64,000 bases of DNA from JACKEQ01 sp041389565. GTDB taxonomy: Bacteria; Myxococcota_A; UBA796; GCA-2862545. Below the pieces are notes generated by a model that was given only the letters and a program-made list of their open reading frames with translations, searched no databases and was not told the origin of the DNA. The stretch lies in the NCBI GenBank assembly GCA_041389565.1, contig JAWKRP010000007.1, forward strand, positions 253,252 through 317,251. The letters run 5' to 3'. Position numbers and translations under genes: made by a program. Numbering within the stretch: position 1 is the first letter of the stretch; every line of letters begins with the position of its first letter. Positions 26,882 through 35,881 of this stretch are shown here, in pieces.

Positions 26882-27052
26882 TCACGGGTCGGCATCGACA
26901 CCCTCAGTGAGCCGACGTTCGACGCACCCTCCACGCGCCCGCCCGTACCCGAGGCCCGCGGGCAGAGGGGCATCGAGCGCGAGGCGGCGGCGCAACCGGG
27001 CGTCTTCCCACCGGAGCTCGGCGGGTATGCGCTCACGGATCGTCGCCGACAT
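26882..27052 (-). CDS. Possible small ORF coupled to the upstream gene
   Basis: 56 residues, Arg-rich, starting at an ATG whose A is the last base of the upstream stop (TGATG at 27050-27054). No motif and no confirmation beyond the coupled arrangement. It could be spurious. Confidence 0.25.
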   Translation of the reverse strand: MSATIRERIPAELRWEDARLRRRLALDAPLPAGLGYGRARGGCVERRLTEGVDADP

Positions 27053-28035
27053 CACTCGAGCCCGGGAAGGAGCTCGACGACCAGGGACATCCCTGTCGCG
27101 GCTTCCAGTGCCTGCCGCATCCGCTCGACGCGGTCCTGGAGCCCTGCGGGTACGGGCCCGGTGCAGACGACCTCGATGCCATCGAGGCCCTCGTAGCACT
27201 TCACCGGTCCGCCAAAGCCCGCGATGAAGGTCTCCCGCGCGAACTCCTTCGGGTTCCAATCGAGCGCCGCATCGGAACCGTAGAGCGCCTCCGAGAGCCG
27301 ATCGGATACGTCCCCGTCCCCGCGAATCCTCCAGAGAGGCAAGGGGCTCCCGTCCGCGGCCCCGATGCGGAGCTCGGTGAGCTGCACGGACCCCACGCGC
27401 CGCCACTGGAGGGTGTTCGCGTCGAGCGAGTACTGGTGGGGATTGCGCAGGAGGGTGTCGCCGACCAGGACCCTGCCTCCGCGGATCTCCAGCGCCGAGA
27501 GGCCCGACGGAACGGTGTCGTGGCCGTGCAACCACCCTGGTGCGTCGCCCTCCGTGGGGATCTGCTCCGCACGGAAGGTCGTCAGGTCGATGGACACGAC
27601 CTGGACCCGGGACCCCCGATGTTCGGGGTAGCCGAGGTTCCCGACCAGGAGCAGCCGGCCGTCGACCTCGGTGGCAGAGTGGAGATCCGTCGGGGGGAAC
27701 GCGTCGGTCGCGTAGGTGTGGATCCGAACGCTTCCGTCGGGTGAGTGGACGATGACGTCGTTGTAGATGAAGAACTCGTCGGAGTAGGCGTCGTCCTGGT
27801 GCCCGCCCACGAGGACCTCCGTGCCATCGGCGAGCACGGTGGTGGACTGACCGTATCGGAAGGGCGACCAGCTCGGCTTCGGCCGCGAGTGGAGTGCGTG
27901 GCGGCTCGCGATGTCGTCGGGGTGGAGCCCTTCGATCGCCATGTGCTCCCACAGCGGATGCGGGCCTGACGGGTTGGCGGTGCCCCGCGAGCACGCGAGC
28001 TGCTTCGCGACCTCATCGGGGTGCATCCGTCTCAT
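27052..28035 (-). CDS. Hypothetical beta-rich protein
   Basis: 327 residues from ATG 28035; ATG 28026 is an alternative. No signal peptide or membrane helix. The central 220 residues show repeated strands with Gly-Asp turns (EVLVGGHQDD, RLLLVGNLGYPE, GRVLVGDTLL), which look like a beta-propeller or kelch-like fold, followed by a helical end (RVERMRQALEAATGM). Codon use is a little less GC-biased than in the neighbours, and the gene has no obvious partners. It may be an acquired accessory gene. Confidence 0.55.
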   Translation of the reverse strand: MRRMHPDEVAKQLACSRGTANPSGPHPLWEHMAIEGLHPDDIASRHALHSRPKPSWSPFRYGQSTTVLADGTEVLVGGHQDDAYSDEFFIYNDVIVHSPDGSVRIHTYATDAFPPTDLHSATEVDGRLLLVGNLGYPEHRGSRVQVVSIDLTTFRAEQIPTEGDAPGWLHGHDTVPSGLSALEIRGGRVLVGDTLLRNPHQYSLDANTLQWRRVGSVQLTELRIGAADGSPLPLWRIRGDGDVSDRLSEALYGSDAALDWNPKEFARETFIAGFGGPVKCYEGLDGIEVVCTGPVPAGLQDRVERMRQALEAATGMSLVVELLPGLE

Positions 28036-28192
28036 CCGGCCGACCCTGTGGGATGTCGCGACACATAGACCCGAAGAATCTGGGGATCCAGAACCTCTGG
28101 CACCTGACTCACGCGGAATCCCGCGGAATCCGGACGAAGCGAGCGGACCAGCCCCATCGAGTGCACTCCGACGCAGTGTATGGCGCGAGCCC

Positions 28193-29023
28193 TCAGAACC
28201 GGTACGAGCGTCGCTTCGGAGAACAGAACACGTCCAGACCTCGGGCGGGTGTCAAGTCTCCCCCGCTCACGTTGGTGTTGCCCATGAGGTTTAGGAACTC
28301 GAGTCCTCCGATCGCACTCACGACCTCGATCCCTGGTATCTCACCGCAGTTCATCAGCGAGAGCCCCTGGATCCTCGCACCCGCCAGACTGTCGAGGTTC
28401 AGCTTCGAGCTGCCTTCGATGTCCAGCACCTTGGCAGAGCGGCACGCCGAGAGGTCCTGAAGGTTCCGACAGCGCACGATTCGAAGGCGCTGCAGGTTGT
28501 CGGAGACTTCGACCCCGTCGAGCGTCTCGAGGTGGGGCCAGTGCTCCAGCCAGAGCTCTTCGAGCGCTGGCGCCGAGAGTCGCGCTGGCGAGACCTCGTT
28601 CGACGCCACCCACCGAAGGTCCTCCAGGAGCGGCAGGTCGAGCAGCGCGGCCCCTCCGGGCGACCCGAAGAAATCTGCCGCACGGAGACGACGCAGGAAC
28701 CGGAAGTCGACCTCTTCGAGGTCACCAGAATGGAGTCGAACCAACGATGAAAGCGAAGGCAACACCGAGGCATTCAAGACTCGCGCCCGCGCTCTCGATG
28801 AGCCGTCGCTCTTGACAACGAGTCCTTCGAGGTCGTCCCACCCCTCTGCCATCGCGATGTCGCTCTGCAGGATGACGATACGGGGTACGTCGAGATCCCG
28901 CCAGATCGCGCGTTCCGACTCGGAGTCTCGGACTCCGCGGGGCACGTGGTACCAACGCTGCCCACGGATCTCGAGCGTGCGCTGCGAAGGCAAGAGAGAC
29001 GGGTCGTGGTGGTCGTCACGCAT
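28193..29023 (-). CDS. Leucine-rich-repeat-like protein
   Basis: 276 residues from ATG 29023. The C-terminal two thirds contain irregular leucine-rich repeats: LSAPALEELWLEHW, LETLDGVEVSDNLQRLRIV, AKVLDIEGSSKLNLDSL, GLEFLNLMGNTNVSG. Each has a central L-x-x-L-x-[LIV] strand. There is no signal peptide, so a cytoplasmic binding protein is likely. GC content drops visibly here relative to the flanking genes, suggesting transfer. Some bacterial LRR proteins act as immunity or recognition partners; there is no direct evidence for that here. Confidence 0.6.
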   Translation of the reverse strand: MRDDHHDPSLLPSQRTLEIRGQRWYHVPRGVRDSESERAIWRDLDVPRIVILQSDIAMAEGWDDLEGLVVKSDGSSRARARVLNASVLPSLSSLVRLHSGDLEEVDFRFLRRLRAADFFGSPGGAALLDLPLLEDLRWVASNEVSPARLSAPALEELWLEHWPHLETLDGVEVSDNLQRLRIVRCRNLQDLSACRSAKVLDIEGSSKLNLDSLAGARIQGLSLMNCGEIPGIEVVSAIGGLEFLNLMGNTNVSGGDLTPARGLDVFCSPKRRSYRF

Positions 29024-29032
29024 GTACAGCAC

Positions 29033-29188
29033 CCACGGTCGACGCCGCCATCGTAGCTACCGCGCCTCCGCCGCTACGAGCCGCACACTCGTGCGCTGAA
29101 CGTGCGAAGCCAGGGATCGCCGCGTGGAGCTCGGGCTCATTGACGGGATCGAGTGTCGGGCCCCATTCGCTGCTCCTGGGACACACCG
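29033..29188. other. Short intergenic stretch
   Basis: About 155 bp between two minus-strand genes. No conserved repeat, hairpin or gene seen. Confidence 0.3.
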
Positions 29189-29554
29189 TCAGTCTACCGA
29201 CCATTCGATGCGGAAGAACACGGCCGCCCCGCGGTCCGAGTAGCACACGAACCAGCACCACGAGCCCTCGTCCCCGAAACAGGCGAGCCTTCGGTAGGAG
29301 TACCTGAGAAAGAGGGACCACGCCTCCCGTCGGGCGCTGGCGGTGTCCTCCGACCTCAGCTGCACATCGAATCCGACCGCCGTGCGCGTCCACGACCATG
29401 TGGCATCTGGAGACTCCGCGTCGTTCTCGAGATCACACTCGAAGTTGTCGAGGACATATGCGGGAGGCCGGATCTCCCCCATGACCCCGGCCATCGCGCC
29501 GACCACGGGCGGAAGGACGGGACCGCTCACGTGCACTCCGACGTAGCGCACCAC
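29189..29554 (-). CDS. Small hypothetical protein
   Basis: 121 residues from GTG 29554; ATG 29494 or 29482 would give a shorter product. Aromatic and acidic (WSWTRTAVGFDVQL; GDEGSWCWFVCYSDRGAAVFF) with no membrane segment. Sequence complexity is that of a real folded protein, but I recognise no family. It lies in the same lower-GC segment as the LRR-like gene. Confidence 0.45.
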   Translation of the reverse strand: MVRYVGVHVSGPVLPPVVGAMAGVMGEIRPPAYVLDNFECDLENDAESPDATWSWTRTAVGFDVQLRSEDTASARREAWSLFLRYSYRRLACFGDEGSWCWFVCYSDRGAAVFFRIEWSVD

Positions 29555-29597
29555 GACACCGTCCGGCTGCCGACCTCATGCGGGCAAAACAGGTCCC

Positions 29598-30629
29598 TCA
29601 CGAGCCCTGCTCCCTGGCGGCGCGGAGGCGGGCATTCGCGCTCGATTCCCGCGCCGGCTCGGCGTCCCCGGCGCTCGAACGCTCCTTCGGCCCGCCCGTC
29701 TCGTTCCTGTCGAGCTCCGCGACCAGCCATGCGAAGACCCTCCGCGTGTGTGGGCCGTCGTGCATCCGCAGCGCGACGGAGGCCGCATCCCTCGGACAGA
29801 TCTCGATGTGCGGGCCGAGGGCTCCGTCCGCCAGGCGCACGTCAGCGATCGCGCTCTTCTCGAACCGCTGCCGTCCGACGGTCACCGCGTCCGGACCGAC
29901 CGAGACACGCGTCTGCGTGGTGGGAACTGCCGAAGCCAGCAATGGCATGCAGAACGCCAGTGCCCAGGCCCAGCCGGCCCAGGCTCCGGGAGCGGTTCCC
30001 GTCAGGGAGAGGACCGACAGCCCGAGCACGACGGGCAGGAACGCCAGCACGATCCATCCCACCGTGTCGAGCGCCCAGGACCCCAGGCGGCGCACCCGCG
30101 CGTCGAACTGCACGACGACCTCCGCGGGCGCGTTCGTGGGGTCGTACCCGAGCTGCTCGAGCTCCGCGCTCATGGCGAGCTGGTCGGCCCGGGCTCTCTG
30201 GACCGCGTCGTTCAACGTAAACGCCGCCTGCCGCGCCTCCTCGATCGGCATGGGCCAGGCGTAGGCCCGCCCCCGGAGGACGACGACCAGCCCCGCCTGG
30301 GAAGCCGGGCCATCCGGGGAGTGGATCAGCGCTTCCCCCGCGTGCACGGCCTGCACCTCGGTCACCGAGCAGGTCGTCTGCAGGAACCGAAGGCGGGCAC
30401 CGCGGAGCGTCAGGGCCGCGAATCGACGACGGGACGCGAACACCCCCACCGCGATGAGCACGCCGAGCACGAGCAGGAGGGGTGGCCAAGCCGCGCTCAG
30501 CGCGAGCACAGCCAACAGGCCGAGGGCTCCGAGGGTTCCGTAGGGGCTGCGGTAGGGCTGGAAGGGCGGACCCACGAAGTCGACGTGCGTCCACATGCCC
30601 CGGGCGAGAACGGTCTCGTGCTCGGTCAT
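29598..30629 (-). CDS. Membrane protein with PH-like domains
   Basis: 343 residues from ATG 30629; the frame is open upstream. Two pairs of helices, near 35-65 (LGALGLLAVLALSAAW, LLLVLGVLIAVGVFA) and near 185-230 (WIVLAFLPVVLGLSVLSL, WALAFCMPLLASAV), each precede a small beta domain: TLRGARLRFLQTTCSVTEVQAV, and later RVSVGPDAVTVGRQRFEKSAIADVRL. The second strongly resembles bacterial PH-like domains seen in YdbS/DUF304-type proteins. Probably an inner-membrane protein of unknown role. Confidence 0.6.
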   Translation of the reverse strand: MTEHETVLARGMWTHVDFVGPPFQPYRSPYGTLGALGLLAVLALSAAWPPLLLVLGVLIAVGVFASRRRFAALTLRGARLRFLQTTCSVTEVQAVHAGEALIHSPDGPASQAGLVVVLRGRAYAWPMPIEEARQAAFTLNDAVQRARADQLAMSAELEQLGYDPTNAPAEVVVQFDARVRRLGSWALDTVGWIVLAFLPVVLGLSVLSLTGTAPGAWAGWAWALAFCMPLLASAVPTTQTRVSVGPDAVTVGRQRFEKSAIADVRLADGALGPHIEICPRDAASVALRMHDGPHTRRVFAWLVAELDRNETGGPKERSSAGDAEPARESSANARLRAAREQGS

Positions 30630-30663
30630 CACCGCACTGTAGCCGGAGTGAAGGTCGTGGCGG

Positions 30664-31938
30664 TCAGCGAGGTACCGGACCGAACAGGACGAACACCGTG
30701 CCCTGCGCGGCCGCGGTGACCGACGACCGCGGGGCTCCAACGGCGAGGTCCGTCACACCGTCTCCGTCGAAGTCCCCCGTGATCACGCTGGTCCCGAAGC
30801 CATCACCAATCGCGGGCCCCGTCCATCGCGCCCATGCCGTCGTCGCGTCGAGCACGCCAGCGACCGGCCCCTCGAACACCGTGACGCTGCCGCTACTGCG
30901 GCTCCTTCCGGGACTGCCGACGATCAGGTCGGGCTCGCCGTCCCCCGTGAGGTCCGACACGGCGCACGAGAACCCGAACCACTCGTCCGAGGTGTCGCCG
31001 CGGACGGTCGCGAGCGCAATCGACGCGAGCGGCGCGCTGCCGTCGAAGTCTCCGGGCACCACCCAGCCCATGCCTCGACCCCCGTCCGCCGTGTGCCCGC
31101 TCACGAACACGGCGTCCCGATCGGGACCGAGTCCGGCGCACACGCTCTTTCCAGCGTTGGCCCGGGGAGTGCCACTGGCGGCAGCGACCCCCGGCCCCCC
31201 GTCGAGGGGGAGGTCGAGGCGCGTCACCCCCCCTTCGAATCCACTCATGGCGAAGGAGCCCAGGAAGACCGCGTCCGAGCCGAGCGCGACACCCCCCTCC
31301 CCCAGCGGAATCTGGATCTGGTCCCCCTCGAGGAAGTCTGGACCGAAGCGGAACGTCGCTCCGCCGTAGCAGAGGTCCTCGAGACCGTCGGCATCGAGAT
31401 CGCCACATCGCCCCCAGATGGTACTCGAGACGCCGACGATCGGCTCGAGGTCGGTCAGCGGCACATCGAGCGTGGGGAGCTCGCGCGTGACGAACCGCCC
31501 CTCGATCCCACCGACCGAGATCCCGCACGAGCCGCTCGAGTCGGGGAAAGCCGCGAAGTACGTACCCAGCTCGAAGTCCACGCGATCCGAGAAGATGCTG
31601 GGGACCTCACCGGAGTACAACGCGAGCGGAGACTCGGCGGAATCGACGCCATCGACGAAGTGGACCGCGGAGTGGGCCTCGTTCACGTCCATCAGCACCG
31701 ACGACGCGGAGCCGACGATCAAGACGTCGGGGTCTCCGCGACACGTGTCGAGTCGCTCGCCCGACCCCGCGCCACGGACGCCGATGATGCGTCGGGACCG
31801 GCCGATCGGCCCGTTGGGTAGGGCGGGGTCGTCTACCTCGGCGGGGACGTGGCAGCCCAAGACTCCGAGAAGCAACGAAATCACGAACGCCAGACCCCCA
31901 CGAGTGCCATCCCGATTCCCATACCCGACCGCGTCCAA
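30664..31938 (-). CDS. FG-GAP repeat lipoprotein (integrin-alpha-like)
   Basis: Up to 424 residues from TTG 31938; GTG 31884 is an alternative with a better upstream GGGGGT. The lipobox LLLGVLGC marks a lipoprotein. The body contains several Ca2+-loop FG-GAP repeats: DLDADGLEDLCYG, DLTGDGEPDLIVGSP and DFDGDGVTDLAVGAP, each followed by a small strand pair. Together they would form a beta-propeller exposed on the outer membrane or surface. Such proteins are common in Myxococcota and are thought to bind ligands or carbohydrates; function is unknown. Confidence 0.82.
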   Translation of the reverse strand: MDAVGYGNRDGTRGGLAFVISLLLGVLGCHVPAEVDDPALPNGPIGRSRRIIGVRGAGSGERLDTCRGDPDVLIVGSASSVLMDVNEAHSAVHFVDGVDSAESPLALYSGEVPSIFSDRVDFELGTYFAAFPDSSGSCGISVGGIEGRFVTRELPTLDVPLTDLEPIVGVSSTIWGRCGDLDADGLEDLCYGGATFRFGPDFLEGDQIQIPLGEGGVALGSDAVFLGSFAMSGFEGGVTRLDLPLDGGPGVAAASGTPRANAGKSVCAGLGPDRDAVFVSGHTADGGRGMGWVVPGDFDGSAPLASIALATVRGDTSDEWFGFSCAVSDLTGDGEPDLIVGSPGRSRSSGSVTVFEGPVAGVLDATTAWARWTGPAIGDGFGTSVITGDFDGDGVTDLAVGAPRSSVTAAAQGTVFVLFGPVPR

Positions 31939-31982
31939 CGCGACCGTTGCACGTCGGACCCACGCGGAGCAGGTTGGGACCC

Positions 31983-33548
31983 ATGGAACGCACCAACATC
32001 GCCCTCGCCGGCGTGCTCGGCCTCGTCGTCCTCGCCTCCGGAGTGGCGCTCTGGGTCGCGAGCGAGAGCCCGCCCCCCACGCCCGAGCCCGTCGCGGCGC
32101 CCGCCCCCGGGCCCACGAAGAGCAAGAAGAAGAGCCCCCTCGTCATGCGCGGGCCCATCTCCCGGAGCGGGGGTCTGCGGGGACCCGCCGGGCTCGACCG
32201 CATCATCGACCGCGACGGCATGCCCCACGTCACCCAGCGGGAGGCCGTTCCCAGCGGCCCGCCCCCGAAGGGCTCGCGGCTCGTCGTCGTCACGTGGGAC
32301 ACCGTGCGGTCCGACCACCTCTCGGCGTACGGCTACCCCCGCGACACCACGCCCACCTTCGATGCCCTCGCACGGCAGGGCGTGCTGTTCGAGAACCACC
32401 TCGTGCCCCAGGCCACCACGCTGCCCACGCACGTCTCGCTGTTCACGGGCGTCCACCCCGACGAGCACGGCATCACCGGCAACTCCGCGTCCGGCACCCA
32501 GCGCTTCGTGCCCGCCTCGGGCCTCGTCCCGCTCGCCCGACACCTGTCGAACGCGGGCTACGCGACCGCCGGCATCGTCAGCTCGACCCCGCTCAAGAGC
32601 TTCAGCGGCGTCAGCGACGGGTTCCAGGCGTGGAGCGAGCCGCGCGGGAGGTCCCGGAGCGGCGCGGAGACCACCGCCGCCGCGCTCGAGTGGCTGAAGA
32701 AGGCCCCCGACGACCGGCCGGTGTTCCTGTGGGTCCACTACTACGACCCGCACGCGCCCTACCAGACGCCGCCCGGCTACCAGGACACGTGGGCCGACGC
32801 GGACGCCGTGCGCACGTGGATGGAGCCCCGCGGCATCGCGGCGGCGGGCGCCGAGGGCGAGAAGAGGGTCGACGCGATCGACCAGTACGACCGCGAGATC
32901 CGCTACGTCGACGACCAGCTCGGGCTCCTGCTCGGCGCGCTCGATGCCCGCGGATGGTCCGACGCCATCGTGGTCGTCACGGGCGACCACGGCGAAGGGC
33001 TCGGCCAGCACGGCCACCTCGAGCACGGCCTCGTCTGGGAGGAGCAGCTCCGCGCCCCCCTCGCCATCCGGGCGCCGGGCCTCGCCGCCGAGCGCGTGAC
33101 CACGCCGACCACCGCCCAGGACGTGCTCCCGATGCTCGCCGCCCTCGGCGACTTCCCCGACGAAGCGGGCCTGCTGGCGCCCAGCAGCGGCCGGAACGTG
33201 CTGGCCGACCGCAACGAGCGCCCCATCCTGTCCCGCATGAGCCGACGCCAGCTCCACGACCTGCAGGACGGTGGGAACCAGGTGATGGCGTGGTCGTTCC
33301 ACTCCGGTCCCGAGCAGCTGATCTACCGGGAAGACGGCGCGCACTCGCTGTTCGACCTGTCCTCCGATCCGCACGCGCTGCACGACCTCGCGAAGGAGAA
33401 GCCGGCCCGCGTGGCGGAGCTCGTGAGCGAGGTCGAAGCCCTGAACGCCCTCCACGCCAAGCGCTTCGCGGAGCTGGGCGCCGGGAAGACCGAGACGCTC
33501 GACGCCGACACGGTCGGAGACCTCCAGGCGCTCGGCTACATCGAATAG
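31983..33548 (+). CDS. Membrane-anchored sulfatase-fold enzyme with Thr at the nucleophile position
   Basis: 521 residues from ATG 31983, with GGAGCAGG upstream. One N-terminal helix (NIALAGVLGLVVLASGVALW) precedes a Pro/Lys-rich linker. The alkaline-phosphatase-superfamily core starts at VVVTWDTVRSDHLS (metal Asp). The site normally CxPxR is TLPTH (146-150), so there is no Cys or Ser for formylglycine. Thr146 is the probable nucleophile, as in LtaS-type enzymes and several uncharacterised members. Metal ligands VVTGDHGEGLGQHG and a conserved His follow. It more likely hydrolyses or transfers a phosphoester than a sulfate ester. Location: periplasmic face of the inner membrane. Confidence 0.85.
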   Translation: MERTNIALAGVLGLVVLASGVALWVASESPPPTPEPVAAPAPGPTKSKKKSPLVMRGPISRSGGLRGPAGLDRIIDRDGMPHVTQREAVPSGPPPKGSRLVVVTWDTVRSDHLSAYGYPRDTTPTFDALARQGVLFENHLVPQATTLPTHVSLFTGVHPDEHGITGNSASGTQRFVPASGLVPLARHLSNAGYATAGIVSSTPLKSFSGVSDGFQAWSEPRGRSRSGAETTAAALEWLKKAPDDRPVFLWVHYYDPHAPYQTPPGYQDTWADADAVRTWMEPRGIAAAGAEGEKRVDAIDQYDREIRYVDDQLGLLLGALDARGWSDAIVVVTGDHGEGLGQHGHLEHGLVWEEQLRAPLAIRAPGLAAERVTTPTTAQDVLPMLAALGDFPDEAGLLAPSSGRNVLADRNERPILSRMSRRQLHDLQDGGNQVMAWSFHSGPEQLIYREDGAHSLFDLSSDPHALHDLAKEKPARVAELVSEVEALNALHAKRFAELGAGKTETLDADTVGDLQALGYIE

Positions 33549-33560
33549 ACCGTCGGCGAC

Positions 33561-34775
33561 TCACGGATCGAGCGTGAAGACCTCGAGCACGCGGTCCCGC
33601 CCGCGCAGCGCGACCTCTCCGACACGCCGCAGACCGGCTTCGCCCGACCGGCTCACCGTGGACGCGCTCACCAGGGACCGCACCTGCTGCTCCTTCGTCG
33701 CGGACTCGAGGCGGGACGCCGTGTTCACGGTGTCGCCGAGCACGGTGAACTCCATGCGCAGCCCGCTCCCCAGACAGCCGAGCACGAGCTCGCCCGAGTG
33801 CACCCCCACCCCGAGCTGGACCTCCGGCAGCCGCGCCGTCTCCGCCAGCATCTCGCGGACCGCCGCCAGCGCCGCGGACGCGTGCTCGGCGAGGGGCTCG
33901 GGCGCTCCGAACACCGCGAGCATGCCGTCGCCCATGAACTTGTCGACCGTTCCGCCGTGCCGCAGCACGATGTCGGCGAGGGTGCCCTGCACGGTGTTGA
34001 GGTGCGCGAGGACCTCGATGGGCGTCCGGTGCTCGGCCCACCGCGTGAACCCGCGCAGATCGGTCACCACGACGGTCGCTTCGACGGACCGGGGCTCGGA
34101 GAGCAGCGCCAGCGGGTCGGAATCCGCGGCCTCGAGCACGGAGGCCGGGAGCAGGCGGGCCAGCGTGAGCCGGGTGACCTCCCCGTGCACGCCGCGCTGC
34201 ACGATCCGCGTGAGGCCCGTCGCGGCCATGCCCACAGCGCCGAGCAACAGCAGGTGGACCGACACGAAGAACACGCCGAGCCCGATCTGCGTCGCGAAGC
34301 TCACGTACAGCGCGATCGCGAGGGTGCTCGTGAACAGCACCGCACGCTCGGACAGCCGGAACGCGCCCGTCAGGATGAGCACACCCGCGAACACCGCGAC
34401 CGTCGTGAGGTCCTGCACGTCGCGGAAGTGCGCCGGACCCACGGCGAACAGCGCGAGCCCCTGGCGCACCGTGAAGTACACGTAGTCCACGAACGGCACG
34501 ACCCACGGCACCGCCGCGCTCCACGCTCCCCGGTGCAGCGCCACGGCGAGCCCGAGCGACCACAGGAACATCGCGAGCGTCAGGGCGATGCCCGGAACGA
34601 TCAGGTCCCCGAGCTTCGACCCGCCGAGCACGAGCCACGCCTCGACGCCGAGCATGCCGACGACCGTCGCCACCCGGACCCACGCGATGGCGAGCTCGTT
34701 CGTGCGCGCCTCTGCCACGAGGGTGCGCTGGATCGACGTGGTGAGCTCGCGCCGGAGGACCTCGGGACCATCCAT
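33561..34775 (-). CDS. Membrane-bound adenylate/guanylate cyclase
   Basis: 404 residues. Six helices fill residues 27-185, then a class III cyclase catalytic domain begins at about 230. The metal-binding Asp residues are D239 (VVVTDLRGFT) and D283 (FMGDGMLAVFG). The rest of the domain (GVGVHSGELVLG, TVLGDTVNTASRLE) is intact, so activity is expected. The product is cAMP or cGMP; substrate specificity cannot be assigned by eye. The membrane domain lacks known sensor motifs and may detect a membrane-associated or ionic signal. It is divergent from the oxidoreductase gene at 34862. Confidence 0.92.
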   Translation of the reverse strand: MDGPEVLRRELTTSIQRTLVAEARTNELAIAWVRVATVVGMLGVEAWLVLGGSKLGDLIVPGIALTLAMFLWSLGLAVALHRGAWSAAVPWVVPFVDYVYFTVRQGLALFAVGPAHFRDVQDLTTVAVFAGVLILTGAFRLSERAVLFTSTLAIALYVSFATQIGLGVFFVSVHLLLLGAVGMAATGLTRIVQRGVHGEVTRLTLARLLPASVLEAADSDPLALLSEPRSVEATVVVTDLRGFTRWAEHRTPIEVLAHLNTVQGTLADIVLRHGGTVDKFMGDGMLAVFGAPEPLAEHASAALAAVREMLAETARLPEVQLGVGVHSGELVLGCLGSGLRMEFTVLGDTVNTASRLESATKEQQVRSLVSASTVSRSGEAGLRRVGEVALRGRDRVLEVFTLDP

Positions 34776-34807
34776 GGACGCACCCTACCCCGCGCGACCG
34801 CCCGCGA

Positions 34808-34836
34808 CCGGGAGCCTCCAGCGAGCTGGCTCCCGG
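34808..34836. promoter_or_regulatory. 9-bp inverted repeat in a divergent intergenic region
   Basis: CCGGGAGCC (34808-34816) and GGCTCCCGG (34828-34836) are perfectly complementary with an 11-base loop. It lies between the divergent cyclase and oxidoreductase starts, so an operator is possible; a transcript hairpin is the alternative. Confidence 0.35.
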
Positions 34837-34861
34837 ACTCCTCCCGGTTAGAGGCCGACCG

Positions 34862-35863
34862 ATGCGCGCAGCAATCCTCGATGCATACGGTCCGCCCGAA
34901 AACCTCACCGTGCGCGAGGTCGACCCACCCGCGCTCGCGTCCCCCACGGCGGTTCGCATCGCCATCCATGCGAGCTCGATCAACCCGATCGACTGGAAGA
35001 TCCGCGCCGGCCTGCAGCGCGGTGCCGTGCGCTACACCCTCCCGAGGGCCCTCGGCATGGACCTGTCGGGCGTCATCACCGAGATCGGCCCGTCCGTCAC
35101 GGGGTTCCAGGTGGGCGACGCCGTGTACGCCAGCCCGGCGCACACCGCGCCCGGCTGCTACGCCGAGGAAACGGTCGTCGAAGCGTCCGAGATCGCGCGC
35201 AAGCCCACGAACCTCACCCATGTCGAAGCCGCCACGCTGCCGCTCGTCGGGCTCACGGCGTGGCAGTGCCTGCTCCCGAAGCTCGCGGAGGCGCCCGGTC
35301 AGCGGGTGTTCGTCATGGCGGGCTCGGGCGGGGTGGGCTCGTTCGCCATCCAGCTCGCGAAACACCACGGGGCATGGGTCGCCACGACGTGCAGCGCGCG
35401 AAACGCCGAGCTCGTGCGGTCTCTCGGCGCCGACGCCGTGATCGACTACACCACCACGAAGTTCGAAGACGAGCTCTCGGACCTCGACCTCGTGCTCGAC
35501 ACGATGGGCTACGAGCACACCGAGCGCGCGCTGCCCCTGGTCAAGCGCGGCGGGCGCCTCTCGAGCGTCGTCAGCGGCCTGCCGACGAACACCGAGCGCT
35601 ACGGTCCGAACCTCGGCGTGCTCGCGACGGGCCTGCACATCGCGAACCTCCGCGTTCGCGGCTGGATGCGCGGGATCACGGCCGCCACGGTCGTCAAGCG
35701 CCCGCTGGGCTCCGATCTCCTGCAGATCACGGAGCTCGTGGAGCAGGGCGTCCTGAAGCCCGTGGTCGACCGGGTGTTCCCGCTCGACGCCATCGCGGAG
35801 GCCCATGCCTACGGAGAGACCGGGCGCATCCGGGGCAAGGTCGCCATCGCGATCCGCGACTGA
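34862..35863 (+). CDS. NADP-dependent MDR oxidoreductase (quinone oxidoreductase type)
   Basis: 333 residues. It shows the medium-chain dehydrogenase pattern without the structural Zn cysteines: a GroES-like start (MRAAILDAYGPPENLTVREV), LGMDLSGVITEIG, the nucleotide-binding AGSGGVGSFAIQLAK (about 153-167) and NAELVRSLGADAVIDY. This is typical of zeta-crystallin-like quinone oxidoreductases that reduce quinones or enones with NADPH in the cytoplasm. The specific substrate is not deducible. TTAGAG at 34848-34853 is a possible -10 element, with a start point close to the ATG. Confidence 0.9.
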   Translation: MRAAILDAYGPPENLTVREVDPPALASPTAVRIAIHASSINPIDWKIRAGLQRGAVRYTLPRALGMDLSGVITEIGPSVTGFQVGDAVYASPAHTAPGCYAEETVVEASEIARKPTNLTHVEAATLPLVGLTAWQCLLPKLAEAPGQRVFVMAGSGGVGSFAIQLAKHHGAWVATTCSARNAELVRSLGADAVIDYTTTKFEDELSDLDLVLDTMGYEHTERALPLVKRGGRLSSVVSGLPTNTERYGPNLGVLATGLHIANLRVRGWMRGITAATVVKRPLGSDLLQITELVEQGVLKPVVDRVFPLDAIAEAHAYGETGRIRGKVAIAIRD

Positions 35864-35881
35864 CCGGAGCCGTCAGGAGGC

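Noticed and set aside
26158..27036. Minus-strand frame covering the ChaC-like gene end
   Set aside because: Pro/Arg-rich shadow of the plus-strand gene with no SD.
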